A stretch of 64,000 nucleotides of DNA from Halodesulfurarchaeum sp. HSR-GB (GCF_031432215.1 NZ_JAVKGN010000001.1:62001-126000); one strand, 5' to 3'. Positions 34,225 to 43,978 are shown, counted from the first letter of the stretch. Program-made: numbers and translations. The notes: a model not told the origin generated them from the letters alone.

Positions 34225-34598
34225 TACAGCTGGGACTCGTATTCTTCGGGTGTCAGAAGCGATTCGACCTCGTCTGTGGAGTCGAGATCGAGTTCGACGA
34301 GCCAGCCCTCACCGTACGGATCGTCGTTGAGGAGTTCTGGCTCCCCTTCGAGGGCCTCGTTGACGGCGGTTACCTCGCCGCTGACCGGCGAGTAGATGTC
34401 GGAGACGGCCTTGATACTCTCCACGACGCCGAGTTCGTCGTCGGTCTCGAGATGGTCGCCGACGCCGGGGAACTCGACGAAGACGATGTCGCCAAGTTCG
34501 TCCTGGGCGTAATCGGTGATCCCGATCTTGCCGGTCTCGGGGTCGACCCACTCGTGCGATTCGGTGTAGTACAGGTTCTCGGGTATTTCGAAGCTCAT
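34224..34598 (-). CDS. gcvH: Glycine cleavage system H protein
   Basis: 124 aa lipoyl-domain protein. The lipoylated lysine is K63 in [14 protein letters not shown]. Start [17 protein letters not shown] is typical. It carries the aminomethyl group between GcvP and GcvT. Four-base overlap with gcvT upstream. Confidence 0.96.
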   Translation of the reverse strand: MSFEIPENLYYTESHEWVDPETGKIGITDYAQDELGDIVFVEFPGVGDHLETDDELGVVESIKAVSDIYSPVSGEVTAVNEALEGEPELLNDDPYGEGWLVELDLDSTDEVESLLTPEEYESQL

Positions 34599-35713
34599 TG
34601 GTTTTCTCCTATGAACGGGGGTGTTCGAACGACTGCTCGCTTCCCTTCGTCCCGAATTGATATAAATACTGTCTCGCCGTCCTCGGCCCGACCTTCGTCA
34701 ACGTATCCCAGCCCGATCGGCTCGCCCAGCGTGGGGCTCATCGTCCCACTGGTCACCGCACCGATCTCCGCACCGTCCTCGTCGGTGATCGAGTAGCCGT
34801 GCCGGGGCACGCCTCGTTCTTCCAGGACGAAGCCGGTAAACACCTGCTCGACACCGGACTCCTGCTGGGCCGCGAGTGCGTCGCGACCAACGAAGTCGGT
34901 GTCGAGGTCGACGGCGAAGCCGATCCCGGCCTCGAGGGGCGTCCGCGGGTTCTCCTCGGGGTTGAAGTCCTGCCCCGAGAGCAACAGTCCGTACTCGAGT
35001 CGGAGCGTGTCCCGGGCCCCGAGCCCACAGGGCTGACAGTCAAAGGCCGCCCAGACGGGTTCGATATCGTCCATCGGGACGACTATCTCGTAGCCGTCCT
35101 CACCGGTGTACCCGGTTCGGGCGACCCAGGCCGGCACGTCGGCGATTGTCATCGCTTCGGCGCTGAACCGACCGAGGTCCCGGGCCGCCTCGCCGGCAGC
35201 CGCGGCAACCAGATCTTCGGCGTCCGGTCCCTGGACGGCGACGATACCATACTCGTCGGTCAGGTTCGTTACCTCGGCGTCGAGCCCCCACTGTTCGCGA
35301 TGGGCCGTCCATCGCTCGTGCATCTGGGCGTCGTGGCCGGCGTTCGGGATGAAGAGGTAATCGGCACCAGCCCCAGGGGTCCCCTCGGGAAGGGACGCCG
35401 GGAGACGGTAGACGACCGTGTCGTCGATGATGATGCCGTCCTCGTCGGTAATGGCCGCGTACTGGGCCTCGCCCGGTTCGAGGGCGGAAACGTCGTTGGT
35501 CGTCAGCCGATTCATCAACTCGGTCGCGTCTGGCCCCGTGACCGTGATCTCACCCATATGCGAGACGTCGAAGATCCCGGCAGCCGTCCTGACGGCCTCG
35601 TGTTCCTCGTTGATCGAATCGAACTCGACCGGCATCTCCCAGCCGCCGAAATCGGTGAACGACGCGCCTCGGGTTTCGTGAACCGCGTGAAGCGGTGGCG
35701 TCCGCAGGGCCAT
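34595..35713 (-). CDS. gcvT: Aminomethyltransferase (glycine cleavage T protein)
   Basis: 372 aa. It transfers the methylene group from GcvH to tetrahydrofolate. [19 protein letters not shown] and [11 protein letters not shown], with [15 protein letters not shown] (about 49-63), are family hallmarks; [10 protein letters not shown] is the folate-site block. First gene of the operon, with a TATA box and palindrome 36-50 bases upstream. GC-rich and full length. Confidence 0.96.
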   Translation of the reverse strand: MALRTPPLHAVHETRGASFTDFGGWEMPVEFDSINEEHEAVRTAAGIFDVSHMGEITVTGPDATELMNRLTTNDVSALEPGEAQYAAITDEDGIIIDDTVVYRLPASLPEGTPGAGADYLFIPNAGHDAQMHERWTAHREQWGLDAEVTNLTDEYGIVAVQGPDAEDLVAAAAGEAARDLGRFSAEAMTIADVPAWVARTGYTGEDGYEIVVPMDDIEPVWAAFDCQPCGLGARDTLRLEYGLLLSGQDFNPEENPRTPLEAGIGFAVDLDTDFVGRDALAAQQESGVEQVFTGFVLEERGVPRHGYSITDEDGAEIGAVTSGTMSPTLGEPIGLGYVDEGRAEDGETVFISIRDEGKRAVVRTPPFIGENQ

Positions 35714-35744
35714 GAGGTAAACTCACAGGCGCCGGCAATTAATG

Positions 35745-35764
35745 CCTTCCTATATACTGGAAGG
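35745..35764. promoter_or_regulatory. Palindrome over the TATA box of the gcv operon
   Basis: CCTTCC-TATATACT-GGAAGG: a perfect 6-bp inverted repeat with the TATA box (minus strand AGTATATAGG) as its centre. A protein bound here would exclude TBP, so it is a good repressor-site candidate. gcvT would have a leader of about 15 bases. The divergent NYN-domain gene has its own TATA-like element (CTATATTC, about 35805-35812). Confidence 0.6.
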
Positions 35765-35833
35765 TTGCTGGAAGATGGAGCCAGTGAGCGGGCGATCAGA
35801 GCCCCTATATTCGTGTCCCGCCCACGAGCGGAT

Positions 35834-36274
35834 ATGGGATGGCTCTCCAGCCGACTCGGCTCGACCCCCCGGGTCGGGCTGTTCGTCGACGGTCCGAACG
35901 TCCTCCGTGAGGAGTTCGACGTGGACCTCGACGAACTCCGTGAGACAGCCGGCGAGCACGGCGCATTGGGGATCACACGGCTCTACCTCGACCAGAAGGC
36001 CCCATCCGGCCTGATTCAGGCCGGCGAGGCCCACGGGTTCGACGTGCGCATCACCAGCGGCGACGTCGACGTGAAACTGGCCGTCGAGGCCACGGCAGCA
36101 GTTCACGACGCTGATCTGGACGTGCTCGCGATCGCCTCCCGGGATACCGACTTCAAGCCCGTGATCGAGCTGGCCAACCGCGCCGGCATCTCCACGCTCG
36201 CGATCGCACCCGGCACCCACGGGCGATCCGACGCGCTCGTCGCGGCCGCGACCGAGGCCGTCGTCCTCGACTGA
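35834..36274 (+). CDS. NYN-domain (PIN-like) putative RNase
   Basis: 146 aa. The ATG at 35834 follows a TATA-like box by about 25 bases, so the very long open frame extending back through gcvT is not used. VGLFVDGPNVLREEF (about 14-28) holds the first Asp and Asn of the NYN fold. GDVDVKLAVEA and ASRDTDFKPVIELA supply further acidic ligands. The family cleaves RNA with Mg2+; target unknown. It is followed after 37 bases by the TatD-related gene. Confidence 0.82.
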   Translation: MGWLSSRLGSTPRVGLFVDGPNVLREEFDVDLDELRETAGEHGALGITRLYLDQKAPSGLIQAGEAHGFDVRITSGDVDVKLAVEATAAVHDADLDVLAIASRDTDFKPVIELANRAGISTLAIAPGTHGRSDALVAAATEAVVLD

Positions 36275-36311
36275 CCAGCACGATTTTCCCGTCCCGTACC
36301 CAGGAGTCGAT

Positions 36312-37160
36312 ATGCGCGATCTGGGGACCCCAGTGCTCGACGATCACCTCCATCTCGACCGGGCGGGAAAGGGCATCGAAGCCGTGAAAGATTTCGCCCG
36401 GAGCGGCGGGACCCATCTCCTCGTCTGTAACAAGCCGTCCTGGCACCTCGACATCGAGCCGGAGACTGGAACTGACTTCCGACCAGTCTTCGAGACGACG
36501 CGTTCGCTGGTCGCCGAGGCAAGCGAGGTGCTGCCGGGGCGCGCCTGGCCAGTGCTTGGTGTGCATCCCGCCCTCATCTCCCGGCTGACCGACGATCGCG
36601 GGCTGGCCGTCTCGGAGGCTCGTGACCTCATGATGGCCGGGATCGACGTGGCCGGTGAGCTGGCTGCCTCGGGGGACGCCGTCGCGATCAAGTCGGGCCG
36701 ACCACACTACGACGTCGAGCCGGCGGTCTGGGATGCTTCGAATACGGTGCTCAAACACGCCCTGGAGGTCGCCGCCGACGCTGACGTGGCCGTCCAGCTC
36801 CACACCGAAGAGACCGAAGACCTCACGGCGGTCGCCGACTGGGCCACCGATCGGGGGCTCGAACCGAAACGGGTCGTCAAACACTACAGCAGCGGCCGGC
36901 TCACGGGCGTGACACCGAGCGTGATGAGCCAGCAATCCTACCTGGAAAAAGCCGTGGCGGCCGGCGAGCCGTTCCTCATGGAGACAGACTACGTTGATGA
37001 CCCCGATCGACCGGGGATGGTCATGGGACCGAAGACCGTCCCGCGCCGGGTGAACTGGCTGCTCGAACAGGGCCACGAGGAGGCTGTCGAACGCGCCCAC
37101 GTCGAGACGCCGCGATCAGTCTACGAAATCGACACGCGGGCGACCCTCGATCGAGACTAA
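36312..37160 (+). CDS. TatD-related metal-dependent hydrolase
   Basis: 282 aa TIM barrel of the amidohydrolase superfamily. LDDHLHLDRAG (about 9-19) gives the HxH pair, EVLPGRAWPVLGVHPALI the second block, QLHTEE and KHYS later His ligands, and METDYVDDP the final Asp. This is the archaeal COG1099-like group, related to TatD nucleases. Its substrate is not defined. It overlaps the convergent SagB-like gene by four bases. Confidence 0.85.
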   Translation: MRDLGTPVLDDHLHLDRAGKGIEAVKDFARSGGTHLLVCNKPSWHLDIEPETGTDFRPVFETTRSLVAEASEVLPGRAWPVLGVHPALISRLTDDRGLAVSEARDLMMAGIDVAGELAASGDAVAIKSGRPHYDVEPAVWDASNTVLKHALEVAADADVAVQLHTEETEDLTAVADWATDRGLEPKRVVKHYSSGRLTGVTPSVMSQQSYLEKAVAAGEPFLMETDYVDDPDRPGMVMGPKTVPRRVNWLLEQGHEEAVERAHVETPRSVYEIDTRATLDRD

Positions 37161-37789
37161 TCCACGCGCTGGCCGATCGGATAGATCGCGAGCGGCCGCT
37201 CGTCCTCGAACTCCATGACCTCGGCGACCGCCGTGTCCTCGAAGCCGCCCACCGAGACGGTGGCGAGTCCGAGGGATTCGACCTGCAGGTGGATGTTCTC
37301 CCCGACGTGACCGGCTTCCATCGGGACGTAGAGTTCGCCCGCTCGCGCCCCGTACTCCTGGGCCGTTCGCTCCTCGATGCCCGCGATGAGGAGTGCCACC
37401 GGGGCCGCTTCGACCACTTCTTGATCGTACGAGGCCGCCCGAAGCTCGGCCTGAACCGGTTCGACCGCGACCGGGACGAGGCTGTGTGACGCCGGCCGAT
37501 ACTGGTAGACACCAGCGTCGAGGCCGGGCACACCATCCGCCCCGACACTACAGAACACTTCGAGCGGGTAGGTCGCACCAGCACTCGGAGCTGCGCGGTG
37601 CCCCTCCGCGTCGGTTTCGCCCTGCGCGGCCCAGAGCAGCTGAGAAACGTCGGCGAGCTCAACTGGCCCGGGCTGGAACTCCCGGCGGGACCGACGGGCG
37701 GCGATTGCGGACTCGACTGACTGGGAGCTCTCGGTTCGCGGCTCGGGGAGCTCGATTTCCTCGCCCGCAGAGGGCGCTGTCTCGGTCAT
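37157..37789 (-). CDS. SagB/ThcOx-type nitroreductase-fold oxidoreductase
   Basis: 210 aa from the ATG at 37789. SAIAARRSRREFQPGPVELADVSQLLWAAQG is the FMN-binding start. HRAAPSAGATYPLEVF is the block shared with SagB dehydrogenases that oxidise azolines. GHVGENIHLQVESLGLATVSVGG and the C-terminal AIYPIGQ complete the fold. No precursor peptide or cyclodehydratase gene is nearby, so a stand-alone flavin oxidoreductase is more likely than a natural-product role. Confidence 0.85.
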   Translation of the reverse strand: MTETAPSAGEEIELPEPRTESSQSVESAIAARRSRREFQPGPVELADVSQLLWAAQGETDAEGHRAAPSAGATYPLEVFCSVGADGVPGLDAGVYQYRPASHSLVPVAVEPVQAELRAASYDQEVVEAAPVALLIAGIEERTAQEYGARAGELYVPMEAGHVGENIHLQVESLGLATVSVGGFEDTAVAEVMEFEDERPLAIYPIGQRVD

Positions 37790-37886
37790 ACGGCCGCGTT
37801 CGGCGGCCACCACATAAGCCTCGGCGTTCGAGCACAGGTCGGTGGCGAAGGAAAGGCCTTAATCCGGGGCGCCCTCCAGTCCGGGT

Positions 37887-38468
37887 ATGAGTGCCCCCGA
37901 CGCGGAGTTCTACTCCGAGGAACGCTGGGAGAACTGGCTGGATCGCCTTCGCGAAGAGGACATCGACCCGGAGGACGAGGAGTCCGCACGGCTCCTTCTG
38001 AACCTCCAGGATGACGTGGCGATCGCGGTCGCGAAGATCCTGACGGCCTACACCGACGGCGAGCTCGACGACGAGCAGACGTTGAGCGAACTCGCGGAGA
38101 TCCGCGATGTCGTCCTCTCGGACCCGGAAATCGAGAACGAGGACACCCTCATGCTCGTCGACGGCGTCCAGACCAGTCTGGTCGCGGTCTTCTACAGCGC
38201 CGAGCGCTTCGTCGCCGATGGGCCGGTCGCGGACGGAACGGTCGAGGAGCACATCCGCCACGCCGCCGCGGCGGAGGGCGAGGAGGACCTGGACGCCGCG
38301 CTGGGCCATGCCTCCGCGGCCGGCACCCAGTTGATCGACGGCGACTCGCTGGACATCGGTGTCACCGAGGAGATCGAGTACGGCCTCGTGACCGAGTGGG
38401 TCAACGGGCTGGATTCGCTCCGCGAGGCCCTGGCCGATCCGGAAGTCATCGAACCGGACGAGGAGTAG
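37887..38468 (+). CDS. DUF2150 family protein
   Basis: 193 aa, very acidic, all helical in appearance. EFYSEERWENWLDRLREEDI and ARLLLNLQDDVAIAVAKILTAY are characteristic of the DUF2150 family of archaea. No cysteine-based or catalytic motif. The function of the family is unknown. Its own promoter lies in the gap with the divergent oxidoreductase gene. Confidence 0.8.
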   Translation: MSAPDAEFYSEERWENWLDRLREEDIDPEDEESARLLLNLQDDVAIAVAKILTAYTDGELDDEQTLSELAEIRDVVLSDPEIENEDTLMLVDGVQTSLVAVFYSAERFVADGPVADGTVEEHIRHAAAAEGEEDLDAALGHASAAGTQLIDGDSLDIGVTEEIEYGLVTEWVNGLDSLREALADPEVIEPDEE

Positions 38469-38542
38469 GCCGGCGGCGGGGCACGGTACGCGCTGTTTCG
38501 ACGTACATCTAAATACGCGGGGGCCATCTGGTAATCCAACCA

Positions 38543-39652
38543 ATGCGCGATGGGCTCGATCTCGGCGACGACCGGGGTGTTTCGGCAGTCATCGGGTTCA
38601 TCTTCATCTTCGCGATTTTGATGATTCTGCTGTCGGTCAACCAGGCCCAGGTCGTGCCGGCGGAGAACGAGCAAATCGAGTACCAGCACTTCGAGGACGT
38701 TCGAAACGACCTGGTGGACCTTCGGAGCGCGATCTCGACGGCGGGCCAGAACGACGTCTCACAGTTCCCGACGGTGAAACTCGGGACCGCGTATCCGCCA
38801 CGCGTACTCGCGGTAAACCCACCACCGGCCTCGGGCACGCTGCGGACCAGTGAGGCCTACAACATCACGATCACGGATGAGACGGGGACGACCGTGGAGA
38901 TACCCACCCGCTTCCTGGAGTACCAGCCGGGGTATCACGAGTTCCAGTCGGGACCGACCTGGTACGAGAACTCGGTGTTGTACCTCGATGAGAGCCAGCG
39001 GGGTGGAATCGTCATTATCGAAGAGCAGAACCTCGTCACCGACGACAACACCGTCCGGATCACGGCCCTCCAGAACGACTTCCGCCGAAGCGGAACTGGT
39101 CGCGTGACCGTCGAACTGTATCCGACTCAGGCGGGCGATCTCTCGGAGTTGACTGGTGAACTGGAGATCGCGATTCCCACACAACTCTCGGGGGACACGT
39201 ACTGGGATGAGGCCTTCGATGATGACGTGACTGTCAACCCAACGGTGACGCCCGATTGGTACGAATCAGGCGTTCACGCGCTGAATCTGACTGTCGAGAC
39301 GGATAATTTGGAGATCAACACCGTGGGTATTGAATCAGAGCCCGACGCCGGAAATGGTGCAAAGCAGAACGTGGGAGTCCCAGACAGTGGAAATAATGGC
39401 CAACCAGATGAGGACCTCCCCATTGCAAGTTTCGCGTACACACGGAAAGGTTCGTCAGACCAGGTAGATCTTGACGGGTCCGCCTCTCAAGGAGATATTG
39501 ACACTTACGAGTGGGATATTGGTGATGACGGAGATGTTGACGCCACTGGGCAAACCGTAAATAAAGCCGACATCCCACCAGAGACAGATGTGCGGTTAAT
39601 CGTGACGGACTCATCCGGCAAATCGGACAGTACTGTCAGGAACATACCGTGA
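38543..39652 (+). CDS. Pilin-like secreted protein with PKD-like C-terminus
   Basis: 369 aa. DDRGVSAVIGFIFIFAILMILL (about 9-30) is a class III (type IV pilin-like) signal with cleavage expected before the hydrophobic helix. The middle part is beta-rich and conserved-looking. The last about 100 residues have an AT-richer composition and read like a PKD domain (VDLDGSASQGDIDTYEWDIGDDG, then a closing VTDSSGKSDSTVRNI). It is probably exported and membrane-anchored by its N-terminal helix. The composition change near 39330 suggests a replaced or added tail. Confidence 0.7.
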   Translation: MRDGLDLGDDRGVSAVIGFIFIFAILMILLSVNQAQVVPAENEQIEYQHFEDVRNDLVDLRSAISTAGQNDVSQFPTVKLGTAYPPRVLAVNPPPASGTLRTSEAYNITITDETGTTVEIPTRFLEYQPGYHEFQSGPTWYENSVLYLDESQRGGIVIIEEQNLVTDDNTVRITALQNDFRRSGTGRVTVELYPTQAGDLSELTGELEIAIPTQLSGDTYWDEAFDDDVTVNPTVTPDWYESGVHALNLTVETDNLEINTVGIESEPDAGNGAKQNVGVPDSGNNGQPDEDLPIASFAYTRKGSSDQVDLDGSASQGDIDTYEWDIGDDGDVDATGQTVNKADIPPETDVRLIVTDSSGKSDSTVRNIP

Positions 39653-39750
39653 GTAGAGATTGACGGATCACTAATCTTCGACAGTTTCAACGATCGTCGA
39701 ACTCCCTATCGACAGTACCATAAGCCGTCCCGAAGTATCGCCGCCAACCC

Positions 39751-41088
39751 ATGACTGCAGTCGGCATCGACGGCATCGAGATCTGGTCGGGGAAACTCAG
39801 TCTGGACCTCCCCGAGGAGTTTGCACCCGTGATGGACGACGACCCGGAGAAGTACACCAAGGGGCTGGGCCTCTTCCAGAGTTCCTTCCCGGATGCCTAC
39901 GAGGACATCGTCACCATGGCCGCGAACGCGGCCTATCGACTGATCGAACGCAAGGACATCGATCCCGCCGACGTCGGCCGGATCGACGTCGCCACCGAGA
40001 GCGCCTTCGACAAGTCAAAGCCGGTCTCGACCTACGTCGCCGGCGCGCTGGAGCAGGTCCTCGACGGCGAGTTCCGCCACGCGAACAAGGGCGAGCGGAA
40101 GTTCGCCTGCATCTCCGGCACACAGGCGCTCAACGACGCGATGAACTGGATCGCCGCCGGGCGGAATCGGGGCCGCGGGGCCATCGTCATCGCCACCGAC
40201 ACCGCACTCTACGAACGGGGCGACCCCGGCGAGGCCACCCAGGGGGCCGGCGCGGTCGCGATGTACGTCTCCGAAGACCCGTCGATCGTCGAACTCTCGA
40301 TGGAGCAGGGCTTTGGCTCGGTCGACGAGACTGACTTCCTCAAGCCCAACCAGCAGTTCCCCAGTGTGGACGGCAAGCGCTCCATGCAGGTTTACCTCGC
40401 CCGCATGCGCGAGGCCCTGGAGGACTTCGAGTCCGTCACCGGGAAGAGCCACCCCGATGACTACCGATTCATCCCCTTCCACACGCCGTTCCCGAACATG
40501 GTCCGGAAGGCCGCGGTGCTTGGCTACCGGCACATGATCCGGGATACCGACATCGAAGACGAACTGGCCGCGGAGATCGGTCGCCAGCCACGGCCCGAGG
40601 AGTACGAGGACGATGACGCCTTCTCCGAGGACATCCAGGCCTACATGGACGCCCTCTCGGAGACCGAGGCCTACCGCGAGTGGTACGAGCGAACCATCGA
40701 ACCCACGCTGGACATCTCCAGCCGAGTCGGGAACTGGTATACGAGTTCGGTGCACCTCGCCCGTCTGAGCGCGTTGATCTACGCGAAGCGGGAAGGCATC
40801 GACCTCGCGGGGGAAACCCTGCTCGTCGGGTCCTACGGCAGCGGGGCTCAGGCCGAGATCCACGAGGAGCGAGTCGTCGAGGGCTGGGAATCCGAGATCG
40901 ACGGCGACAGCGTCGACGAACTGCTCGCCGCCCGCCACCCGATCACCTTCGAGGAGTACGAGCGGGTCCACGACCAGCACAACCACGCGAAGGAGAAAAC
41001 GCTCGAACCCTTCACGGCCCCCGAGGGCGAGTTTGTCTTCGACGGCTGGGGCCCGATGAACGAGCGCCAGTACACGTTCATCGAGTAA
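39751..41088 (+). CDS. hmgB: Hydroxymethylglutaryl-CoA synthase
   Basis: 445 aa. It condenses acetyl-CoA and acetoacetyl-CoA to HMG-CoA for the archaeal isoprenoid lipids. Catalytic residues: E83 in VATESAFD, C120 in KFACISGTQAL and His in FIPFHTPFPNM. A TATA-like ACCATAAGCC at 39718-39727 is placed for a leaderless ATG at 39751. Its stop abuts the stop of the convergent regulator. Confidence 0.95.
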   Translation: MTAVGIDGIEIWSGKLSLDLPEEFAPVMDDDPEKYTKGLGLFQSSFPDAYEDIVTMAANAAYRLIERKDIDPADVGRIDVATESAFDKSKPVSTYVAGALEQVLDGEFRHANKGERKFACISGTQALNDAMNWIAAGRNRGRGAIVIATDTALYERGDPGEATQGAGAVAMYVSEDPSIVELSMEQGFGSVDETDFLKPNQQFPSVDGKRSMQVYLARMREALEDFESVTGKSHPDDYRFIPFHTPFPNMVRKAAVLGYRHMIRDTDIEDELAAEIGRQPRPEEYEDDDAFSEDIQAYMDALSETEAYREWYERTIEPTLDISSRVGNWYTSSVHLARLSALIYAKREGIDLAGETLLVGSYGSGAQAEIHEERVVEGWESEIDGDSVDELLAARHPITFEEYERVHDQHNHAKEKTLEPFTAPEGEFVFDGWGPMNERQYTFIE

Positions 41089-41793
41089 TCAGGGAAACTC
41101 GCGAAGTCGGGCCCGGAGTGCCTCGGGTTCGAGAGGCGTGACAGCGAGTGAGACGCCATCCCGGCGGGCCAGATCGGGGGCGTGTTCCCAGAGGTCCGAT
41201 TCTTCAATCCCACACAGGAGCACCGCGTTCGGTTTCGGGTTGACCACGCGCAGTGCCACCAACGGCGATTCGCCCCTGGTGACGTTCGTAAAGCCCAGTA
41301 CCCGGTTCGTCGACTGGCCGTAGAGCCGGTAGAACTCCTCGGAAGGGAGCTCGGCGATCGCCCTGATGCTGTCGATGACGGTGTGGCCGCTGATCGCGGA
41401 GCGATCGCCCGCAACGACCTCCGTGGCCCCGATGTGCTCGTAGAACTGGGCGAGCGGGACCGACCGCGAGTACTCACGCAGATCCAGCACCACGTCGCTG
41501 TCGAACCCGGCCGAGAGCACCCGAGCGAACTGGCGGGCGTGCTCGCCCCCTCGACGCTCGTCGATAGCCAAGAGCGCCCGAACGAACCTGGCCACCAGCT
41601 CTGACCCGGGACTGGCCCGGCGCCCGCTCTCGTAATCGGAGACGACGGAGGGAGAGACCTCGAGCTCCCGAGCCAGATCGGTCTGGGAGATCTCGAAATC
41701 GGTTCGCCACTTGCGAAGGGTCTCACCCGGTTCGTCGCTGAGTGTCACCTCGCCCGCGATCCGCTCTGCGAGGCGCGCACGCGGGTCGTCCAT
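41089..41793 (-). CDS. XRE-type HTH transcriptional regulator
   Basis: 234 aa. The N-terminal XRE helix-turn-helix (about 24-75) shows LRKWRTDFEISQTDLARELEVSPSVVSDYESGRRASPG. The C-terminal domain has FVNVTRG/LGFTNVTRGESPLVALRV and KPNAVLLCGIEESDLWEHAP, the archaeal COG1709-like sensor fold. It sits tail to tail with hmgB, the arrangement I recall in other haloarchaea, so control of mevalonate genes is possible but unproven. Confidence 0.88.
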   Translation of the reverse strand: MDDPRARLAERIAGEVTLSDEPGETLRKWRTDFEISQTDLARELEVSPSVVSDYESGRRASPGSELVARFVRALLAIDERRGGEHARQFARVLSAGFDSDVVLDLREYSRSVPLAQFYEHIGATEVVAGDRSAISGHTVIDSIRAIAELPSEEFYRLYGQSTNRVLGFTNVTRGESPLVALRVVNPKPNAVLLCGIEESDLWEHAPDLARRDGVSLAVTPLEPEALRARLREFP

Positions 41794-41890
41794 AGACGCT
41801 GGTTGCGAGCCGTTGCCGAAAAGGGTATCGACAGGTGCCGAACTCCGAGCGAAGCGTTACCCTCACCTGGGTGGCCGGCCGAGTGCGGCC

Positions 41891-42442
41891 ATGGCGAGAG
41901 CGTACCGACCGGACGACGCCGACGCCCTCTGGGAGCTCAAGCGCGGCTTCGAACTCGGGCTCGGCTCGGGAACGGGCGACGGGTCGAAAGCCGAGCGGTA
42001 TCAGGCGAAACTCGATGCCGAGTACCGGCGAAACTATCTCGACTGGGTCGACCGCTGTATGAACGAGGAATCCCGGGCCGTCCAGGTGACCGAGCGAGAG
42101 GGGGACGTGGTGGGCTATGTCTTCGTCTTGCCCGAGACGATGGCACACATCTGGGACGGGGCGGTGCTGAACGAGATCTACGTCGAACCAGCCCATCGCG
42201 GGACCGACGTTGCTGACGAGTTGATGGCCGCGGCCATCGAGGTCGCCCAGTCACAGGCCCTCCCCCTCGATCGATTCCTGCTCGATGTCGACCAGTCGAA
42301 CGAGCGGGCCCAATCACTCTACGAGAATTACGGGTTCGAACACTGGGGCGAAATGATGGCACGGGAGCTGTCTCCGGAAAGCCGGGAGGCCGAGGAAGCG
42401 GGCACGCACCGACCCGGCGAGCAATCGACCCGGAACCGATAA
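41891..42442 (+). CDS. GNAT-family N-acetyltransferase
   Basis: 183 aa from the ATG at 41891; the open frame extends further upstream to 41711 over the regulator promoter. VLNEIYVEPAHRGTDVADELM (about 98-118) is the acetyl-CoA pyrophosphate loop, in which the usual R-G-x-G-x-G reads HRGTDVA and is somewhat degenerate. DVDQSNERAQSLYENYGFE is the last GNAT block. Acceptor unknown. The tail is polar. Confidence 0.83.
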   Translation: MARAYRPDDADALWELKRGFELGLGSGTGDGSKAERYQAKLDAEYRRNYLDWVDRCMNEESRAVQVTEREGDVVGYVFVLPETMAHIWDGAVLNEIYVEPAHRGTDVADELMAAAIEVAQSQALPLDRFLLDVDQSNERAQSLYENYGFEHWGEMMARELSPESREAEEAGTHRPGEQSTRNR

Positions 42443-42467
42443 ACGCGGGACCCAGCAATAGTGGGTA

Positions 42468-43919
42468 ATGGCGGATTGGACCGAACGGTATCGGCCCACG
42501 ACACTCGGCGAGGTCCGCGGGAACGACTCGGCCCGCGACGAGTTCGAGGAGTGGGCCGACACCTGGCCGGACCACCGCGAGGCGGTCATCCTGCATGGCT
42601 CACCAGGTATCGGCAAGACCTCCGCAGCCCACGCGCTGGCCGCGGACAAGGGCTGGGACGCCGTCGAACTCAACGCGAGCGACCAGCGAACCGGGGACAT
42701 CATCGACCACGTGGCCGGGGAAGCCGCCCGCACCGGCACGCTCGGCGGCGGCACGGGTGGTCGCAAACTCATCATTCTCGACGAGGCCGACAACCTCCAC
42801 GGGACCGTCGACCGGGGCGGAACGGGAGCGATCACGCGGCTGGTCAAAGACGCGACCCAGCCGGTCGTGCTCATCGCAAACGAGTTCTACGACATGTCCA
42901 GAGGCCTGCGAAACGCCTGCCGGGACATCGAGTTTCGGGACGTCTCGAAGCGCTCGATTCTGCCCGTGCTCCGTGACATCTGCCGTCGCGAGGACGTGAC
43001 CTACGAGGACACAGCCCTGGAGGCCATCGCGGAAAAGAACGATGGAGACCTGCGCTCGGCCATCAACGACCTGCAGGCCCTGGCCGAGGAGCACCAGACC
43101 CTCACGGCCGAAGACGTGGTCACGGGCGATCGGGACTCGACGGCGGATATCTTCCCGTTCCTGGATGTCGTTCTCAAGGAAGGGGACGCCGAAACGGCGC
43201 TCAAGACCGGGTACGACGTGGACGAGACCCCCGACGATCTGATCCACTGGATCGAGGACAACATGCCCAAGGATTACGAGGGGGCAGAACTGGCCCGGGC
43301 CTACGACGCGCTCGCGACCGGCGACCGGTGGCTCGGTCGGGTTCGGGCGACCCAGGACTACAGCTACTGGCGATACGTGAGCGACAACGCCGTCGCGGGA
43401 GTGGCCGCAGCGCGTGAGGGGAAGAAAGGCGGCTGGACACGCTACGGTCCGCCAAGTTACTGGTCGAAGCTCGGCCGCTCGCGAGGCACGCGGGAGACCC
43501 GCGACTACGTGGCCCGGAAAATCGCGGAAGTCGGTGGCATGAGCATGGGGACGGCCCGGCGAGCAGTCCTCCCCTATCTCGCGGCGATGACCCATCACTG
43601 CAAGAACCGAGAGTTGACCGTCACCATGGCCGCAGCCTACGAGCTCGACGAGTCACACGTGGCCTTCGTCACGGGCAGCGGCGAGGACACGAACAAGGTC
43701 CAGTCGATCGTCGAGGACGCTCGCTCGCTCCGGGAGGAAGCCGCCGTCGAGCACTCCGGAGGGGCCTTTGCGGGGAGCCATGGGTCCCAGTCCGAAGGGG
43801 TCGAGACGGAGCCAGCAGAACAGGCCGAGGACACCGAAGAGCCGCCCGAATCCGGGCCGGCTGCGGAAGACGAAGAGGAGGAGGACGACTCTCAGTCCGG
43901 CCTGGACGACTTCTTTTGA
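42468..43919 (+). CDS. rfcL: Replication factor C large subunit
   Basis: 483 aa clamp-loader AAA+ ATPase that loads PCNA onto DNA. Walker A GSPGIGKT (44-51), Walker B IILDEAD and sensor regions are intact. After the collar domain an acidic linker leads to a C-terminal PCNA-interacting peptide QSGLDDFF (476-483). The acid-rich tail is normal for haloarchaea. No intein, unlike some archaeal clamp-loader genes. Confidence 0.95.
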   Translation: MADWTERYRPTTLGEVRGNDSARDEFEEWADTWPDHREAVILHGSPGIGKTSAAHALAADKGWDAVELNASDQRTGDIIDHVAGEAARTGTLGGGTGGRKLIILDEADNLHGTVDRGGTGAITRLVKDATQPVVLIANEFYDMSRGLRNACRDIEFRDVSKRSILPVLRDICRREDVTYEDTALEAIAEKNDGDLRSAINDLQALAEEHQTLTAEDVVTGDRDSTADIFPFLDVVLKEGDAETALKTGYDVDETPDDLIHWIEDNMPKDYEGAELARAYDALATGDRWLGRVRATQDYSYWRYVSDNAVAGVAAAREGKKGGWTRYGPPSYWSKLGRSRGTRETRDYVARKIAEVGGMSMGTARRAVLPYLAAMTHHCKNRELTVTMAAAYELDESHVAFVTGSGEDTNKVQSIVEDARSLREEAAVEHSGGAFAGSHGSQSEGVETEPAEQAEDTEEPPESGPAAEDEEEEDDSQSGLDDFF

Positions 43920-43978
43920 TCGGGGTCGTCCGCTGCTGAGCGGGTAGACTTTTGCTGCCGGGGCCGGGTTGGGAGCAC

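Noticed and set aside
34799-36274. 491-codon version of the NYN-domain gene
   Set aside because: The first 345 codons are antisense to gcvT. A TATA box about 25 bases before the ATG at 35834 and the start of the NYN fold support the short form.
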